Below, one piece after another: positions 1-12,808 of a stretch of 62,130 nucleotides of DNA. The translations under genes and the position numbers were made by a program. Source of the stretch: Flammeovirga sp. OC4. GTDB taxonomy: Bacteria > Bacteroidota > Bacteroidia > Cytophagales > Flammeovirgaceae. The DNA lies in assembly GCF_000812565.1 (NCBI RefSeq), contig NZ_JTAM01000070.1:1-62130 (forward strand). Reading direction: 5' to 3'. A model generated the notes under the pieces. It did not search any database. It saw only the letters and a list, made by a program, of their open reading frames with translations, and was not told the origin of the DNA. Positions within the stretch are counted from its first letter, which is position 1, and each line of letters starts with the position of its first letter.

Positions 1-50
1 CTCCTGATTTCTAAATACCATAAATATTCAAAAACTTAGTTTACAGCATA
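1..50. repeat. Partial copy of palindromic repeat family A, cut by the window edge
   Basis: The first bases (CTCCTGATTTCTAAATA) and the following stretch with GTTTACA resemble the outer end of the family A copy near 59066-59113, which reads CTCCCGATTTCTAAATA and later GTTTACAACA. The similarity goes on for about 50 bases. The rest of the element would lie before the window. Confidence 0.55.
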
Positions 51-356
51 GTAATATTGTATTATTAAAAATAATTACTAGCTTGTAGACTATAAAAACT
101 TAAAAGCTAAACTTATGCTCATAAAAGCATAAACTAATACTATTTATTGAAGACTTAACGATCAAAGAAGGCAGACATGATTCATCAAAACACTGGTTTT
201 ACTTGGCTTAGAACTTAAGATATGTTCTAGTTATTCATCAACAGTTGCTTCCTGTTGCCTCTTCAATATACCCTAGCTTTTTGACACATTTCAAGCCCTT
301 GCTGAAAGGTGTACACTATAACTATTTTCTCAAAATCTACCTCAAAACTCTAACTT
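51..356. other. Non-coding stretch, no recognised element
   Basis: This AT-rich stretch has no credible open reading frame, tRNA or strong hairpin. It presumably holds the promoter for the gene at 357, but I could not find a convincing TAnnTTTG element. Confidence 0.4.
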
Positions 357-1148
357 ATGGATTATTACAATTCCAATGCGGCTATTGACTACATCAGAGA
401 AAACGACATCGAAGACTTTAAGTTTGTCATCAAAAACCAATGGCAATTGATCTACGGTGATCATCAAAGTGCTCCCAAACTTCTTGTGGCTGTCTCTGGT
501 GTGCCTTCTGAAAAAGAACTTTTACATCCCCAACTGATGTCAACAGAAACAGACCTTTGGCTTCCATTAAAACAACTGTATAAAAGGACCAATATCCCTT
601 TGATTTTACTTCGGTTTGTTATCACAAAACCGGAAGTGCAAGATGTAGCTATTGTGGATTTGAAAACTTCTAAAGAGATAAGGAAAATTGCACTAGCAGA
701 TTTACCGGAATACTTTAAGAAATACGGCCTACCCATCACCAACAACGCTACAGCAAAATACCTCAATGACAAGACCTCAAGTTTTTATCATAAATGGCAA
801 AGAAAAAACCTTGGCAGCACCATCAAAGTCACGGATATTGATTTGATAAAACTGGATGCCAACCACAAGATCTCACATATCATAGAGCTTAAAAGATCAA
901 AGATTCATATCAGAAAATGGGCACCGTATAAAGATGACTATCCCAATTTCAAACTCATTGCGAAACTCATTCTCAACACCGGAATTAAGTTAGAATACCT
1001 TTATAACTACCATACCAAAAAGCCGGATTACATCGATGATATTAATACTGTAAAAGTTTTCAACACTCCCCTTCCTTCTTCAAAATTCGAGATTAAGGAA
1101 ATTGGAATAATGAGCATGACAGAATTCATCAACTATTTAAATAAATAA
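357..1148 (+). CDS. PD-(D/E)XK nuclease-like hypothetical protein
   Basis: This 263-residue protein has no signal peptide or membrane segment. I do not recognise the family from its full sequence. Residues 160-179 read as an acidic pair (D160, D162), a hydrophobic strand and then E177-L-K179. This is the D...(E)xK layout of the restriction-endonuclease-like fold. The gene lies 68 bp upstream of an adenine methyltransferase on the same strand, the usual place for a cognate nuclease. It could be the restriction partner of that enzyme, replacing the large type III Res helicase-nuclease, but this is inference. It could also be an unrelated protein with a chance match to the short motif. The ATG at 357 is the first plausible start. 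Confidence 0.5.
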   Translation: MDYYNSNAAIDYIRENDIEDFKFVIKNQWQLIYGDHQSAPKLLVAVSGVPSEKELLHPQLMSTETDLWLPLKQLYKRTNIPLILLRFVITKPEVQDVAIVDLKTSKEIRKIALADLPEYFKKYGLPITNNATAKYLNDKTSSFYHKWQRKNLGSTIKVTDIDLIKLDANHKISHIIELKRSKIHIRKWAPYKDDYPNFKLIAKLILNTGIKLEYLYNYHTKKPDYIDDINTVKVFNTPLPSSKFEIKEIGIMSMTEFINYLNK

Positions 1149-1216
1149 GGACACCATAACGAGAATACGTTCATTTTGTATAATTTTAGGAACGTTTTCG
1201 TAGAAAAAAATGAAAC

Positions 1217-3013
1217 ATGAAGAGTAAAGCACCGAGTGAAATGATGAGCAACTTGAATATCATCAGAGATAATATTGATAAGTTGAGTAAAGTTTTCCCC
1301 GACACAGTAAAAGATGGTGAGGTGGATGTGACCTCATTACTTCATCACTTGGGTTTAGCGAATGATCATGATGATGAGGAGTTGTATAATTTCACTTGGA
1401 AAGGAAAAAAAGAGGCCATAAAATCTACTCAAGAACCTTCGGCGGGAACGCTGAGAAAAGTGAAAAACTATGGAGACAGAAATACCAAAAACTTATTTAT
1501 TGAAGGCGATAACTTTGAGGTGATCAAGGTACTCCAAAAAAGTTACCAAGAGAAAATAAAACTTATCTATATCGACCCACCTTATAATACAGGGAAAGAC
1601 TTTATCTATAAGGATAATTATAAAGACAACATCAAAAACTACCTTGAACATACGACTCAAAAAAACAAAAAGGGTAAACTGTCTTCTACCAATATTGACA
1701 CTACAGGAAGGTATCATACCAATTGGCTGAATATGATGTATCCAAGATTGAGCATCTCAAGGAACTTACTCAAAGCAGATGGAGTGATTGCCATTCATAT
1801 TGATGAACATGAGTACGCCAATCTTGAAAAAATCATGAATGAGCTTTATGGTGAAAATAATAGATTGGGTACTATTGTATGGGATAAGCGCAATCCTAAA
1901 GGGGATTCTAAAGGCATTGCCTATCAACATGAATCCATATTGCTTTACTGTAAAGACATTCATGAATTCAAAAAGAAAAATGCTTTTAAAAGAGTAAAAG
2001 AAAATGCAGGGAAAATCATAGCCAAAGCCAATGAATTAGTCAAAACCAAAGGACTTTCAACAGCGCGAAAGGAATTGAAAGTTTGGATGAGAAAACAAGA
2101 TTTTAGCGGTGGAGAAAAAGCCTATCAACTCATTGATGAAAAAGGTAAAGTCTACCGTCCGGTTTCTATGGCTTGGCCCAACAAAAAACAAGCACCTGAC
2201 GACTATTTTATTCCTTTGATCCACCCTGTCACAAAAAAAGCATGCCCAATTCCTGCTCGTGGTTGGAGAAACCCACCTGCTACGATGGAAAGACTTTTGA
2301 AAGACGATTTAATTTTATTTGGAGCGGATGAAACAACTCAGCCCAACCGGAAATATTTTTTGGAGGAAAATATGTATGAAAACGTTTCTTCTATGATCTA
2401 TCATGGGGGCAGCGATGATGCAAAATTAAAAGAACTTGATGTCTCTTTTGATACTCCAAAAGTCGTAGACGTTTGCAAAAAAATTATTGAGCCTACCTGC
2501 CAACCTCATGATATTGTCCTCGACTTTTTTGCAGGTTCAGCCACCACTGCTCATGCTGTATTAGAGTTGAATCAAAGCGAGGAAAAGCAACTCAATTTTA
2601 TCATGGTTCAGATACCAGAACCCATTGCAAAAAAACATGAGGCTTACAAAAGAGGCTACCAACTCATCTCTGATGTGGGCATAGACAGGATCAACAAAGT
2701 GCAGCAAAAAATAAGGGAGGAGGACCCCGAAAATGCGAATAAAATGGATTTAGGATTTGCCGTTTTCAAACTCGATTCCTCCAATATCAAATCATGGATT
2801 CAAAATGAAGACAACTCTATTTCCATCACACCTCAACATCTAAATGAGCACTGCACTGAAAAGGATATCATTTATGAAGTATTACTAAAGTATGGTCTTG
2901 ATCTCACTCTTCCTATCAAAGAAGAAACAATAAAAGGAGAAAAAGTATTTAACGTGGGTGATGGTTTATTATTGATCTACTTTAATGCCGATCTAAAGCC
3001 CATAAAGGAGTAA
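1217..3013 (+). CDS. Type III-style site-specific adenine DNA methyltransferase (Mod-like), probably C-terminally truncated
   Basis: The 598-residue protein has catalytic motif IV DPPY at residues 120-123, followed much later by the AdoMet-binding motif FFAGSATTAHA near residues 436-446. This order marks a beta-class N6-adenine or N4-cytosine methyltransferase of the type III Mod kind. Type III Mod proteins usually carry about 60-80 more residues after the strand seen here near the end (VGDGLLLIYF). This protein stops about ten residues past it, so the C-terminus seems clipped. No Res subunit follows: the next gene is convergent and unrelated. The gene may be an orphan methyltransferase or may work with the small nuclease-like protein upstream. 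The start at 1217 gives a normal Mod N-terminus. Confidence 0.85.
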   Translation: MKSKAPSEMMSNLNIIRDNIDKLSKVFPDTVKDGEVDVTSLLHHLGLANDHDDEELYNFTWKGKKEAIKSTQEPSAGTLRKVKNYGDRNTKNLFIEGDNFEVIKVLQKSYQEKIKLIYIDPPYNTGKDFIYKDNYKDNIKNYLEHTTQKNKKGKLSSTNIDTTGRYHTNWLNMMYPRLSISRNLLKADGVIAIHIDEHEYANLEKIMNELYGENNRLGTIVWDKRNPKGDSKGIAYQHESILLYCKDIHEFKKKNAFKRVKENAGKIIAKANELVKTKGLSTARKELKVWMRKQDFSGGEKAYQLIDEKGKVYRPVSMAWPNKKQAPDDYFIPLIHPVTKKACPIPARGWRNPPATMERLLKDDLILFGADETTQPNRKYFLEENMYENVSSMIYHGGSDDAKLKELDVSFDTPKVVDVCKKIIEPTCQPHDIVLDFFAGSATTAHAVLELNQSEEKQLNFIMVQIPEPIAKKHEAYKRGYQLISDVGIDRINKVQQKIREEDPENANKMDLGFAVFKLDSSNIKSWIQNEDNSISITPQHLNEHCTEKDIIYEVLLKYGLDLTLPIKEETIKGEKVFNVGDGLLLIYFNADLKPIKE

Positions 3014-3041
3014 TTACTATACAGGGATTCAATAAAAAAGT

Positions 3042-3090
3042 AAAACATCAAATCCTTACACATATAATAAAGATTTGATGTTTTATTTTT
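3042..3090. terminator. Bidirectional intrinsic terminator
   Basis: A perfect 13-bp stem (AAAACATCAAATC, 3042-3054, with its complement at 3072-3084) has A/T tracts on both sides. It lies between the convergent methyltransferase and leucine-rich-repeat genes and can serve both. Confidence 0.85.
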
Positions 3091-4588
3091 ACAATGGTGC
3101 ATTTTCAGGGTCGTAAGTCACTGAACCCGAATTGTTCGCTACAACATCAATGATCACTGATGGTATAGGACCTGTAAATTGATTTTCGATTAATGATAGA
3201 GTGTATAGTTCAGTTAAATTACCAATTTCTGAAGGAATTGATCCTGACAATTGATTTTGATTCAAATAGACGTACTTCAATTTGGTAAGATTACCGATCT
3301 CTAAAGGAATTGTTCCGGTAAGTTGATTCCTACTTAACTCTAGAGAAACCAACTCCGTCAAATTACCTAATTCATTAGGTATTGACCCTGATAATTCATT
3401 ATCTCGTAAAGCAAGAAATGTGAGTTTTCTTAACTCAAAAATTTCAAGTGGTATCTCTCCTGATAGTTGGTTCAGTGGCATGGAAAACCATTGTAATTCA
3501 GTCAAATTACCCAGTGTAGTAGGGATTGTTCCGGAGAGTTGATTAGAACCCAAAGATAAAATATTGAGCTTCGAAAGGTTACCAATCTCAGAGGGTATTT
3601 GTCCCGTGAGTTGATTCGCTCCCAACCCTAAATAAACTAATTCAGACAAGTCTCCTATCTCAGAGGGTATCTCTCCTGATAATCTGTTGAGGAATAAATT
3701 CAAGCTATCAATATTACCAGATAAATTGGTAGACACACCATACCATTCTCCAACAGGTTTATCGCTTCCCCAGTTTTCATTATTCGTCCAATTAGCTCCA
3801 TTGGTAGCATTATAGAGGGTCATTAAAATTTCCCTTTCAAAAGTCAGTTCTTCACCATTGTCTTTACTTCCAATGATGATTTCATCATCAATTACATTTT
3901 CCTCTCCGATAGAAATACCGATTGTTCCTTCACCGTCTAAAGAAGCATTGATTGTGATATTGAAGAAGTCATTAGCATTTGCTTCATAAGTTTTGGAAGT
4001 GACACGCTCAACATCATTTTGAGTATAATGGATCGCTACGGTCATTGTAGAAGGGGTTCCATTCAAAGCAAAATAACCAAAACGAGATTCTGTCTGTGAA
4101 TAATCTAGAGTATCTCCTCCTGTTGTAACTCTTGTAAATACATCAGGAAAACGAGTTTTAGCGTTTTCCGTATGTGTAATCTTTACTTTTACATTCGAAA
4201 GCAGGCATTCGATAGAAACATCGCTTGTTTCTCCAGCAGTAATGGATAAGTCCGATTCGCCATAATACACCGGATTATCAAAATCAGCAGATATTGCAGT
4301 CCCTGACGTGGCGATGACCTTGTATTCTCCTTGACGAAGTGTGACCGTTGCAGGCATATCGGCATAACGATCATAAGATAAAACCTCTTGGTCGTTACTT
4401 TTATCCACGATTGAAATAGCAAAATTATCAGTAGAGACAGTCTTAATTCTACCTATTGATACTACATTTTCTTGTTGGACAGAAAGATTTAAAGTAGCTG
4501 ATCCATCGAGTAAAGATTCCTCACTTTTTTGGCATGAGAAAAAAGTCATTATCAAAAATGATAATAAGAATAGTTGTTTAGTTTTCAT
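3089..4588 (-). CDS. Leucine-rich-repeat lipoprotein with N-terminal DUF4493-like domain
   Basis: The 499-residue protein starts with a lipoprotein signal peptide ending at a lipobox (FFSC, Cys19) and is probably anchored in the outer membrane. Residues about 25-215 resemble the DUF4493 beta-sandwich found in Bacteroidota lipoproteins. After a linker comes the typical LRR cap (LYNATNGANWTNNENW). Then about eight plant-type leucine-rich repeats follow, each with the pattern LxxNxLxGxIPxxIGNL. Such proteins are thought to bind ligands or mediate adhesion at the cell surface; the ligand here is unknown. The gene stands alone, convergent with the methyltransferase and divergent from the caspase gene. 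Confidence 0.8.
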   Translation of the reverse strand: MKTKQLFLLSFLIMTFFSCQKSEESLLDGSATLNLSVQQENVVSIGRIKTVSTDNFAISIVDKSNDQEVLSYDRYADMPATVTLRQGEYKVIATSGTAISADFDNPVYYGESDLSITAGETSDVSIECLLSNVKVKITHTENAKTRFPDVFTRVTTGGDTLDYSQTESRFGYFALNGTPSTMTVAIHYTQNDVERVTSKTYEANANDFFNITINASLDGEGTIGISIGEENVIDDEIIIGSKDNGEELTFEREILMTLYNATNGANWTNNENWGSDKPVGEWYGVSTNLSGNIDSLNLFLNRLSGEIPSEIGDLSELVYLGLGANQLTGQIPSEIGNLSKLNILSLGSNQLSGTIPTTLGNLTELQWFSMPLNQLSGEIPLEIFELRKLTFLALRDNELSGSIPNELGNLTELVSLELSRNQLTGTIPLEIGNLTKLKYVYLNQNQLSGSIPSEIGNLTELYTLSLIENQFTGPIPSVIIDVVANNSGSVTYDPENAPL

Positions 4589-5116
4589 TGTAATATGAAA
4601 TTGGGTGATACTACAGTTAACGTGTTAAATATAAGTCGAAAAGAGTAAATTATCATTAAAAAAATCAAAAAATACACTGATTTAGATAACTGATTTTCAA
4701 TGTTATTTATAAAATTTAAAATATTAAGGAAGGCACTAAGAGGTAACACACATCAGTAACGCTTTATTTATATAATCCTCTTTTTAAAAGATCACTAAAT
4801 TAACTATTTAAATAACGGGTACAACAGGAGTGAAAACTAGCTTTTAACGTTAAAAACTTACTTTTTCACTTCGTTTTCTCAGCGTTGAAAAAAATGAATA
4901 AGATATAGTAGTACAATAGTCAATAAAATTGGCAAACTTACCGTTTAGATGGAATCAATTTTCCATAATTCCAGAAATAAGTACTAAGTCAAAAATAGTA
5001 GTTCTATTTAGTGTTTTTTAAAAGTAAATAATCGCAAAACTACAAATAGAATGAGTATTCAATAATTTTGTCTTAGCACTTACATACTTATTAGATTTAA
5101 AAACAGCTCCTCTACT
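4589..5116. other. Divergent intergenic region between the LRR lipoprotein and caspase genes
   Basis: This 528-bp stretch is non-coding and very AT-rich. It must hold the promoters of both flanking genes. Only the one facing right (5063-5070) is recognisable. I see no RNA gene or long repeat in it. Confidence 0.5.
5063..5070 (+). promoter_or_regulatory. Bacteroidota -7 promoter element for the caspase gene
   Basis: TAATTTTG matches the TAnnTTTG consensus and lies 47 bp before the caspase ATG. No clear -33 TTTG box is visible. Confidence 0.5.
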
Positions 5117-6613
5117 ATGAAAAAATTGACTAAGCTACTCTTTTTACTCTTATTATTCTTCACTCAAATCTCACTTGCTCAAGATTTCAGGAAGTTTGAA
5201 ACCATACCACAGTATGCCAAGCAAGCCGTACTTTCTGAAAACTTCGATGACAATAGAAATGAATGGACCATTGTAAACTACTTATCGGATGAGGTTCGTG
5301 AAAGTAAAATCAAAAAAGGGGAATATCGATTGACTTCTTACTCCAAGGATGAGATGGTAGTAGAAATCAAATCGGGTTTTGGGTATACACAGCTGAAAGA
5401 TTTTGAAATTGAAACCAGTATCAAACACGAAGACTATCAAAAAAATAATGATAACGGATTGATATGGGGTATGTCGGCTGATGGTCAGAATGCTTATGGT
5501 ATTGGCTTCACAAGAACAGGTTATTATACAATCCAGCAGATGACGAATGGCGTTGAACATAACCTTGTAGAGCAAACTTATTCAGACCTTCTTCACAAGG
5601 ATGATTTCAACCATTTCTTAATCCGAAAAATAGGCGATTGGTATCATATCTTTATCAATAAAAAATACGTCTATTCTTTTCCTTTTCAACCACTACAACA
5701 AGATCAGGATATCACGGGTTTCTTTGCGAAAGGAACTTCAATTCGTGTGGATTACATCAGAGTTTCTAAGATCAATACAGATCAAATACAAACTTATACA
5801 CAACCGACTCCAGAAGTAGCCTCACAACCTTCTAATAATAATGATGCTAGAGGATTGGTCATCACTAACCCAGTCAATACAAGTAATTATCAAAAAGCAG
5901 GTGATTATCATGCATTGATTATCGGTGTTCAAAATTACAAAGACAACTCTATCAATGATCTCCGTTTTCCACTAAGAGATGCACAAAACTTCAATGACAT
6001 ACTAGTACAGAAATACGGTTTTCAACCTAAAAATATCATTTTCCTTGCCGACCCTACCCGTTCGCAAGTCCTACAAGCACTCAATAAATTGAGAGAAAAT
6101 GTAAAGCACGATGACAACGTTATTATCTTCTATGCTGGCCACGGTTACTATGATCAAAAAGTAAAAGAAGGCTATTGGTTGCCATCTGATGCGGTGGAAG
6201 GAGATGATTCTAATTGGCTCGCGAATGCCAACTTGAGCACCAAACTAAAAGGTATTGATGCAAAGCATATTCTATTAATTTCAGACTCTTGTTTTGGAGG
6301 AAGTATCTTCAAGCCTTCAAGAAGTGCTTTTGCTGACGCGAACCGTTCCATCACCAATTATTATGAAAAAAGAAGTAGAAAAGGCATGACGAGTGGTACG
6401 TTAAAAACTGTTCCTGACGAAAGTGTATTTGCGAAATATCTTCTTCAAAATCTGAAAGAAAATCGAGACAAGTTTTTAACTGCTTCAAAGTTGTTTTATC
6501 GTTTTAATGATGCCGTAGCCAACAATAGTGAGAATGCCCCACAGTTTGGTACGTTGCATAATGTCGGAGATGAAGGCGGGCAATTTGTCTTTATCAATAC
6601 GCAAGCGAAATAA
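5117..6613 (+). CDS. Secreted caspase-family (C14) protease with N-terminal LamG-like domain
   Basis: The 498-residue protein has a signal peptide (cleavage after SLAQ, about residue 22), so it acts outside the cytoplasm. Residues about 38-217 look like a beta-sandwich of the LamG/DUF1080 type, which may bind glycans. Residues 260-495 form a p20 caspase-hemoglobinase domain. The catalytic pair is visible: His342 in YAGHG and Cys392 in ISDSCFGG. Bacterial caspase-like proteins mostly cleave after Arg or Lys; target and trigger are unknown here. The gene is monocistronic, with a promoter upstream and a terminator behind it. A secreted, ligand-binding caspase is less common than the cytoplasmic defence-associated ones. 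Confidence 0.85.
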   Translation: MKKLTKLLFLLLLFFTQISLAQDFRKFETIPQYAKQAVLSENFDDNRNEWTIVNYLSDEVRESKIKKGEYRLTSYSKDEMVVEIKSGFGYTQLKDFEIETSIKHEDYQKNNDNGLIWGMSADGQNAYGIGFTRTGYYTIQQMTNGVEHNLVEQTYSDLLHKDDFNHFLIRKIGDWYHIFINKKYVYSFPFQPLQQDQDITGFFAKGTSIRVDYIRVSKINTDQIQTYTQPTPEVASQPSNNNDARGLVITNPVNTSNYQKAGDYHALIIGVQNYKDNSINDLRFPLRDAQNFNDILVQKYGFQPKNIIFLADPTRSQVLQALNKLRENVKHDDNVIIFYAGHGYYDQKVKEGYWLPSDAVEGDDSNWLANANLSTKLKGIDAKHILLISDSCFGGSIFKPSRSAFADANRSITNYYEKRSRKGMTSGTLKTVPDESVFAKYLLQNLKENRDKFLTASKLFYRFNDAVANNSENAPQFGTLHNVGDEGGQFVFINTQAK

Positions 6614-6640
6614 GAAAACACCATTCTTGGTAATCAATAG

Positions 6641-6680
6641 AAACCACCTTGATGTAAGCATTGAGGTGGTTTATTTTTTT
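6641..6680 (+). terminator. Intrinsic terminator of the caspase gene
   Basis: AAACCACCTTGATG pairs with CATTGAGGTGGTTT (two G-T pairs) around a TAAG loop, followed by a run of T. Confidence 0.85.
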
Positions 6681-6862
6681 AAGAGGATTTATGGAGGGGA
6701 AATAATTATCCAATTTGGAGAGACATTTCTATACTTCACTTTATTCTGAAAGAAACTAACCTTAATCTACCTTTTAAAAAGCTTATTTTAATTCTTAAGA
6801 ATTAGGGTGATGTTTCACTATCAAACTATTATTCATAACATAAGACCTATTTGACTACATAA

Positions 6863-10063
<3,201 letters not shown>

Positions 10064-10096
10064 GGATGTTGCATTGCAACGTCCGCCGAACCACCA
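10064..10096 (+). repeat. REP-like repeat, family C copy 1
   Basis: GTAGGGATGTTGCATTGCAA begins this copy, which then continues with CGTCC and ends near GAACCACC. It has a GTAG head followed by a short palindrome, like REP singlets. Related copies are at 10340, 16358, 16449 and 19847. It starts at the stop codon of the GH2 gene. Confidence 0.6.
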
Positions 10097-10121
10097 TAAT
10101 AAAGATTAAACAAATAGTATT

Positions 10122-10260
10122 TAGAAATCGGGAGATTTCTGATGATCAATAGGACACGAATGACGCTAGCGCTTAACATTCGCGCCAGTGCTCCCTAGCG
10201 CAAGAGTTAAGCGACAGCGTCTCTTGTGCTTTCAAGATCTTTAGAAGTCTCTGACTTCTA
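10122..10260. repeat. Composite palindromic repeat, family A copy 1
   Basis: Four hairpins are arranged symmetrically. AGAAATC/GATTTCT and TAGAAGTC/GACTTCTA form the outer pair. Two inner hairpins are built on CGAATGACGC...GCTTAACATTCG and GCAAGAGTTAAGC...GCGTCTCTTGTGC. Similar composites occur at 17628, 20428 and 55921, with a half copy at 59014. Confidence 0.7.
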
Positions 10261-10263
10261 ACA

Positions 10264-10302
10264 AAAACCGCACTTTTAGATCATTAAAGGTGCGGTTTTC
10301 TT
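10264..10302 (+). terminator. Intrinsic terminator after the GH2 gene and repeats
   Basis: AAAACCGCAC pairs with GTGCGGTTTT (10264-10273 with 10290-10299) and is followed by a short T-rich tract. Confidence 0.65.
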
Positions 10303-10339
10303 CATTTCAAAAGCATCATATAAAATAAGAACCTGCTTC

Positions 10340-10378
10340 ATATGGTTCACGTGGACGTTACAATACAACGACCTTACA
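10340..10378 (-). repeat. REP-like repeat, family C copy 2 (inverted)
   Basis: Read on the minus strand it starts TGTAAGGTCGTTGTATTGTA and ends GTGAACCAT, so it matches the GTA-head, palindrome and GAACCA-tail pattern of family C with several changes. Confidence 0.5.
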
Positions 10379-10448
10379 GAAAATATCTAATGTTTCTCTA
10401 TCCCCTAAAAACACTCCAAAACCGGCCACAAAGTTGAACTTTTTATGC

Positions 10449-10465
10449 ATTTACAGGGGGTAAAT
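10449..10465. promoter_or_regulatory. Putative IclR operator upstream of the symporter operon
   Basis: ATTTACAGGGGGTAAAT is a palindrome with half-sites ATTTAC/GTAAAT. It lies 90 bp before the RhaT-like gene. Fifteen of its 17 bases are shared with a site at 21463-21479, between the iclR-type gene and the lactonase gene. Use of one palindrome at both ends of the locus suggests the IclR protein binds both. Confidence 0.6.
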
Positions 10466-10555
10466 GTGTAACAAATACATTTCTCTCTCGGATTTAAAAA
10501 TAATATGTGTTATTGCATTCATATTTAAAATACTTATTCATATTTGAAATAAACA

Positions 10556-11626
10556 ATGCAACAAAATCCAATAATCGGTACTTTATTACATGCAGTGGGA
10601 GGCGTTTCAGCATCGACTTGTTATGTGCCTTTTCAGAAAGTAAAGCAATGGAATTGGAATTCCTATTGGCTGGTTCAGGCCGCTTTCGCTTGGTTTATTT
10701 TCCCTTTAGTGATTGGTTACATTACGGTACCTGATTTATGGGAAGTCTTCGCAGAATCGCCTTCTGAAGTGATCTTCAATGCTTTTCTTTTAGGGACGAT
10801 TTATGGTTTTGGAGGCATGTGTTTTGGATATGCGATTAAAGAAATTGGGTACTCACTTACCTATACCATTTCTATTGGTATCTCTGCCATTTTGGGTACG
10901 ATTGTGCCGTTAATTATGCATGGTGAATTGGTATCTAAATTCTATGAACCGGGTGGAAATATTATATATCTGGGAATGTTTATCTCTCTTATAGGTATTG
11001 CACTTTGTGGGGTTTCGGGCTATAGAAAAGAAAATGATCTTAAAGCACTAAATATTGAAACTGTCGACCAACCTTCTTTTAATATGAAGAAAGGTTTTAT
11101 GCTCACTTTAATTGCCGGTGTGCTTTCGGCAGTGTTTGGTATCTCATTAGAAGTAGGTGCTCCAATTGCTGAAATCGCAGGACAACATGGGGCTGGTTAT
11201 TTCGAAGGAAATGCCAATCTGATGTTATCGACAATGGGTGCTTTTGCGACGAATCTTGTTTGGTTTGTGGTGGTAGGAATTAAGCAAAAAACATTAAAAG
11301 AAATTGTAGATGTAAAAGGGCTTGGGTCAAAAACAATCGGCACCAACTTCCTAATGTCCATTCTAAGTGGTGCATTATGGTATGGACAATTCTTCTTTTA
11401 CAATATGGCCCATGTGAGAATGGGTGATTTCAAATTTGCCAGCTGGGTGATTCATATGTCTATGCTCATCTTCTTCAGTTACATATTGGGTATTCTGATG
11501 AAAGAATGGTCGCAGGTGAGTAAGCGAACTTACAATACATTACTCTTTGCCTTGGGCATTCTCATCATTTCTTTCTTAACCATGACTTATGGAAGTAGCA
11601 TGGGAACGGAAGCAATAGGGCATTAA
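10556..11626 (+). CDS. rhaT: RhaT-family sugar/proton symporter (L-rhamnose symporter family)
   Basis: The 356-residue protein has about ten hydrophobic helices throughout. It begins like RhaT (GTLLHAVGGVSASTCYVPFQKVKQW...) and keeps the length of that family (E. coli about 344). RhaT imports L-rhamnose with a proton across the inner membrane. The other genes here are not the classical rhaBAD enzymes, so the real substrate may be another deoxy- or anhydro-sugar. It heads a tight operon: the next gene begins 36 bp later. A probable IclR operator lies upstream. Confidence 0.8.
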   Translation: MQQNPIIGTLLHAVGGVSASTCYVPFQKVKQWNWNSYWLVQAAFAWFIFPLVIGYITVPDLWEVFAESPSEVIFNAFLLGTIYGFGGMCFGYAIKEIGYSLTYTISIGISAILGTIVPLIMHGELVSKFYEPGGNIIYLGMFISLIGIALCGVSGYRKENDLKALNIETVDQPSFNMKKGFMLTLIAGVLSAVFGISLEVGAPIAEIAGQHGAGYFEGNANLMLSTMGAFATNLVWFVVVGIKQKTLKEIVDVKGLGSKTIGTNFLMSILSGALWYGQFFFYNMAHVRMGDFKFASWVIHMSMLIFFSYILGILMKEWSQVSKRTYNTLLFALGILIISFLTMTYGSSMGTEAIGH

Positions 11627-11662
11627 TAAAAGATACAATTAGACTAAAAATATTAAACTGAA

Positions 11663-12808
11663 ATGAAAAAATTAAAAGGAATTACTTGGAACCACAGCCG
11701 TGGATTTACCTCAATAGTAGCCGTTTCACAGCGTTTTGAAGAACTATATCCTGATGTACAGATCTCTTGGGAGAAAAGATCGCTTCAAGCATTTGCTGAT
11801 GAACCAATAGACCAACTGGCAGAAAGGTATGACTTCTTAATTATCGATCATCCTTGGGCCGGTTTTGCTGCCCGAACGCAAGTGATTATGCCTTTAGATA
11901 CTTTGCTTCCTCAAGACTTTATGAAAGATTTGGAAGAAAATACGGTGGGTAGATCACACGAAAGTTACGCTTACAATAATCATCAATGGGCATTGGCAAT
12001 TGATGCGGCAACTCCAGTTGCTTCTAGCCGTCCGGACCTTTTTGAAAAAGAAGGATTGAAGTTTCCTGAAACGTGGGATGATTTAGTGGAGTTATCGAAA
12101 ACTGGAAAAGTGGCCATCCCTGGTATTCCTCAAGATACATTGATGAGTTTCTACATGGTTTGCTCTACGTTAGGTGAAAATGTGTGTGAGACAAAAGAGT
12201 ATGTCGTTTCAGAAGAAATTGGATTGAAAGCACTTCAGATGCTTCGCGATTTAGGAGAAAATATTAAAGAAGAAAGTTACGATTGGAACCCTATCAAAGT
12301 TTGTGAGGCCATGACCAAAACAGACGATTATGTATACGCTCCTTTCGGATATGGATATACGAATTACTCTCGTGAAGGCTATGCTCGTGTTCCTTTAAAA
12401 TACCATGATATGGTTGCCATCAACGATCAAAAACTGATCAGTACATTGGGTGGAACGGGCTTGGCTTTATCGTCAAAATGTGAAGAAAAAGAAATGGCTT
12501 CGAAGTTCTTGGAGTTTGCGGGTTCCTTGGATGTTCAGAAGGGTATTTTCTTTGACAATGGGGGTCAACCCGGACATAGAAAAGCATGGACGGATCAGAG
12601 AGTAAACAGCAAGTGCATGGATTTCTTTAGCGATACACTTCCTGCTTTGGATCGTGCATTTTTACGACCACGTTACAACGGTCACATGTATTTCCAAGAC
12701 AGAGCCGGTGCACCTATTCGTGAGTTTATGATGAAGGGTGGTGACCCAAAAACGCTCTTGTCACAGTTAAATGAATTGTATATCAAATCGCTTTCTCAAA
12801 ATGACTAA
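11663..12808 (+). CDS. Binding-protein-like (SBP family 1 fold) protein without signal peptide
   Basis: The 381-residue protein resembles family 1 ABC solute-binding proteins. It has an N-terminal strand ([12 protein letters not shown]), the hinge phrase [12 protein letters not shown] near residue 130, and a C-terminal [13 protein letters not shown] segment. It starts straight at the first strand of the fold. There is no secretion signal, lipobox or Tat motif, and no permease or ATPase gene is nearby, so it should stay in the cytoplasm. Its stop overlaps the CoA-transferase start by 8 bp, which implies coupled translation. A second, divergent homologue flanks the other CoA-transferase at 15107. 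A role as cytosolic substrate carrier, enzyme subunit or sensor is speculation. Confidence 0.75.
   Translation: MKKLKGITWNHSRGFTSIVAVSQRFEELYPDVQISWEKRSLQAFADEPIDQLAERYDFLIIDHPWAGFAARTQVIMPLDTLLPQDFMKDLEENTVGRSHESYAYNNHQWALAIDAATPVASSRPDLFEKEGLKFPETWDDLVELSKTGKVAIPGIPQDTLMSFYMVCSTLGENVCETKEYVVSEEIGLKALQMLRDLGENIKEESYDWNPIKVCEAMTKTDDYVYAPFGYGYTNYSREGYARVPLKYHDMVAINDQKLISTLGGTGLALSSKCEEKEMASKFLEFAGSLDVQKGIFFDNGGQPGHRKAWTDQRVNSKCMDFFSDTLPALDRAFLRPRYNGHMYFQDRAGAPIREFMMKGGDPKTLLSQLNELYIKSLSQND

Noticed and set aside
3014-3088. Type III Res gene fragment after the methyltransferase
   Set aside because: Only a terminator is present before the convergent gene, and no helicase or nuclease remnant is readable.
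12771-12800. Longer N-terminus for the first CoA-transferase
   Set aside because: It lies inside the preceding gene and adds ten residues not seen in the family; the ATG at 12801 gives the conserved start.
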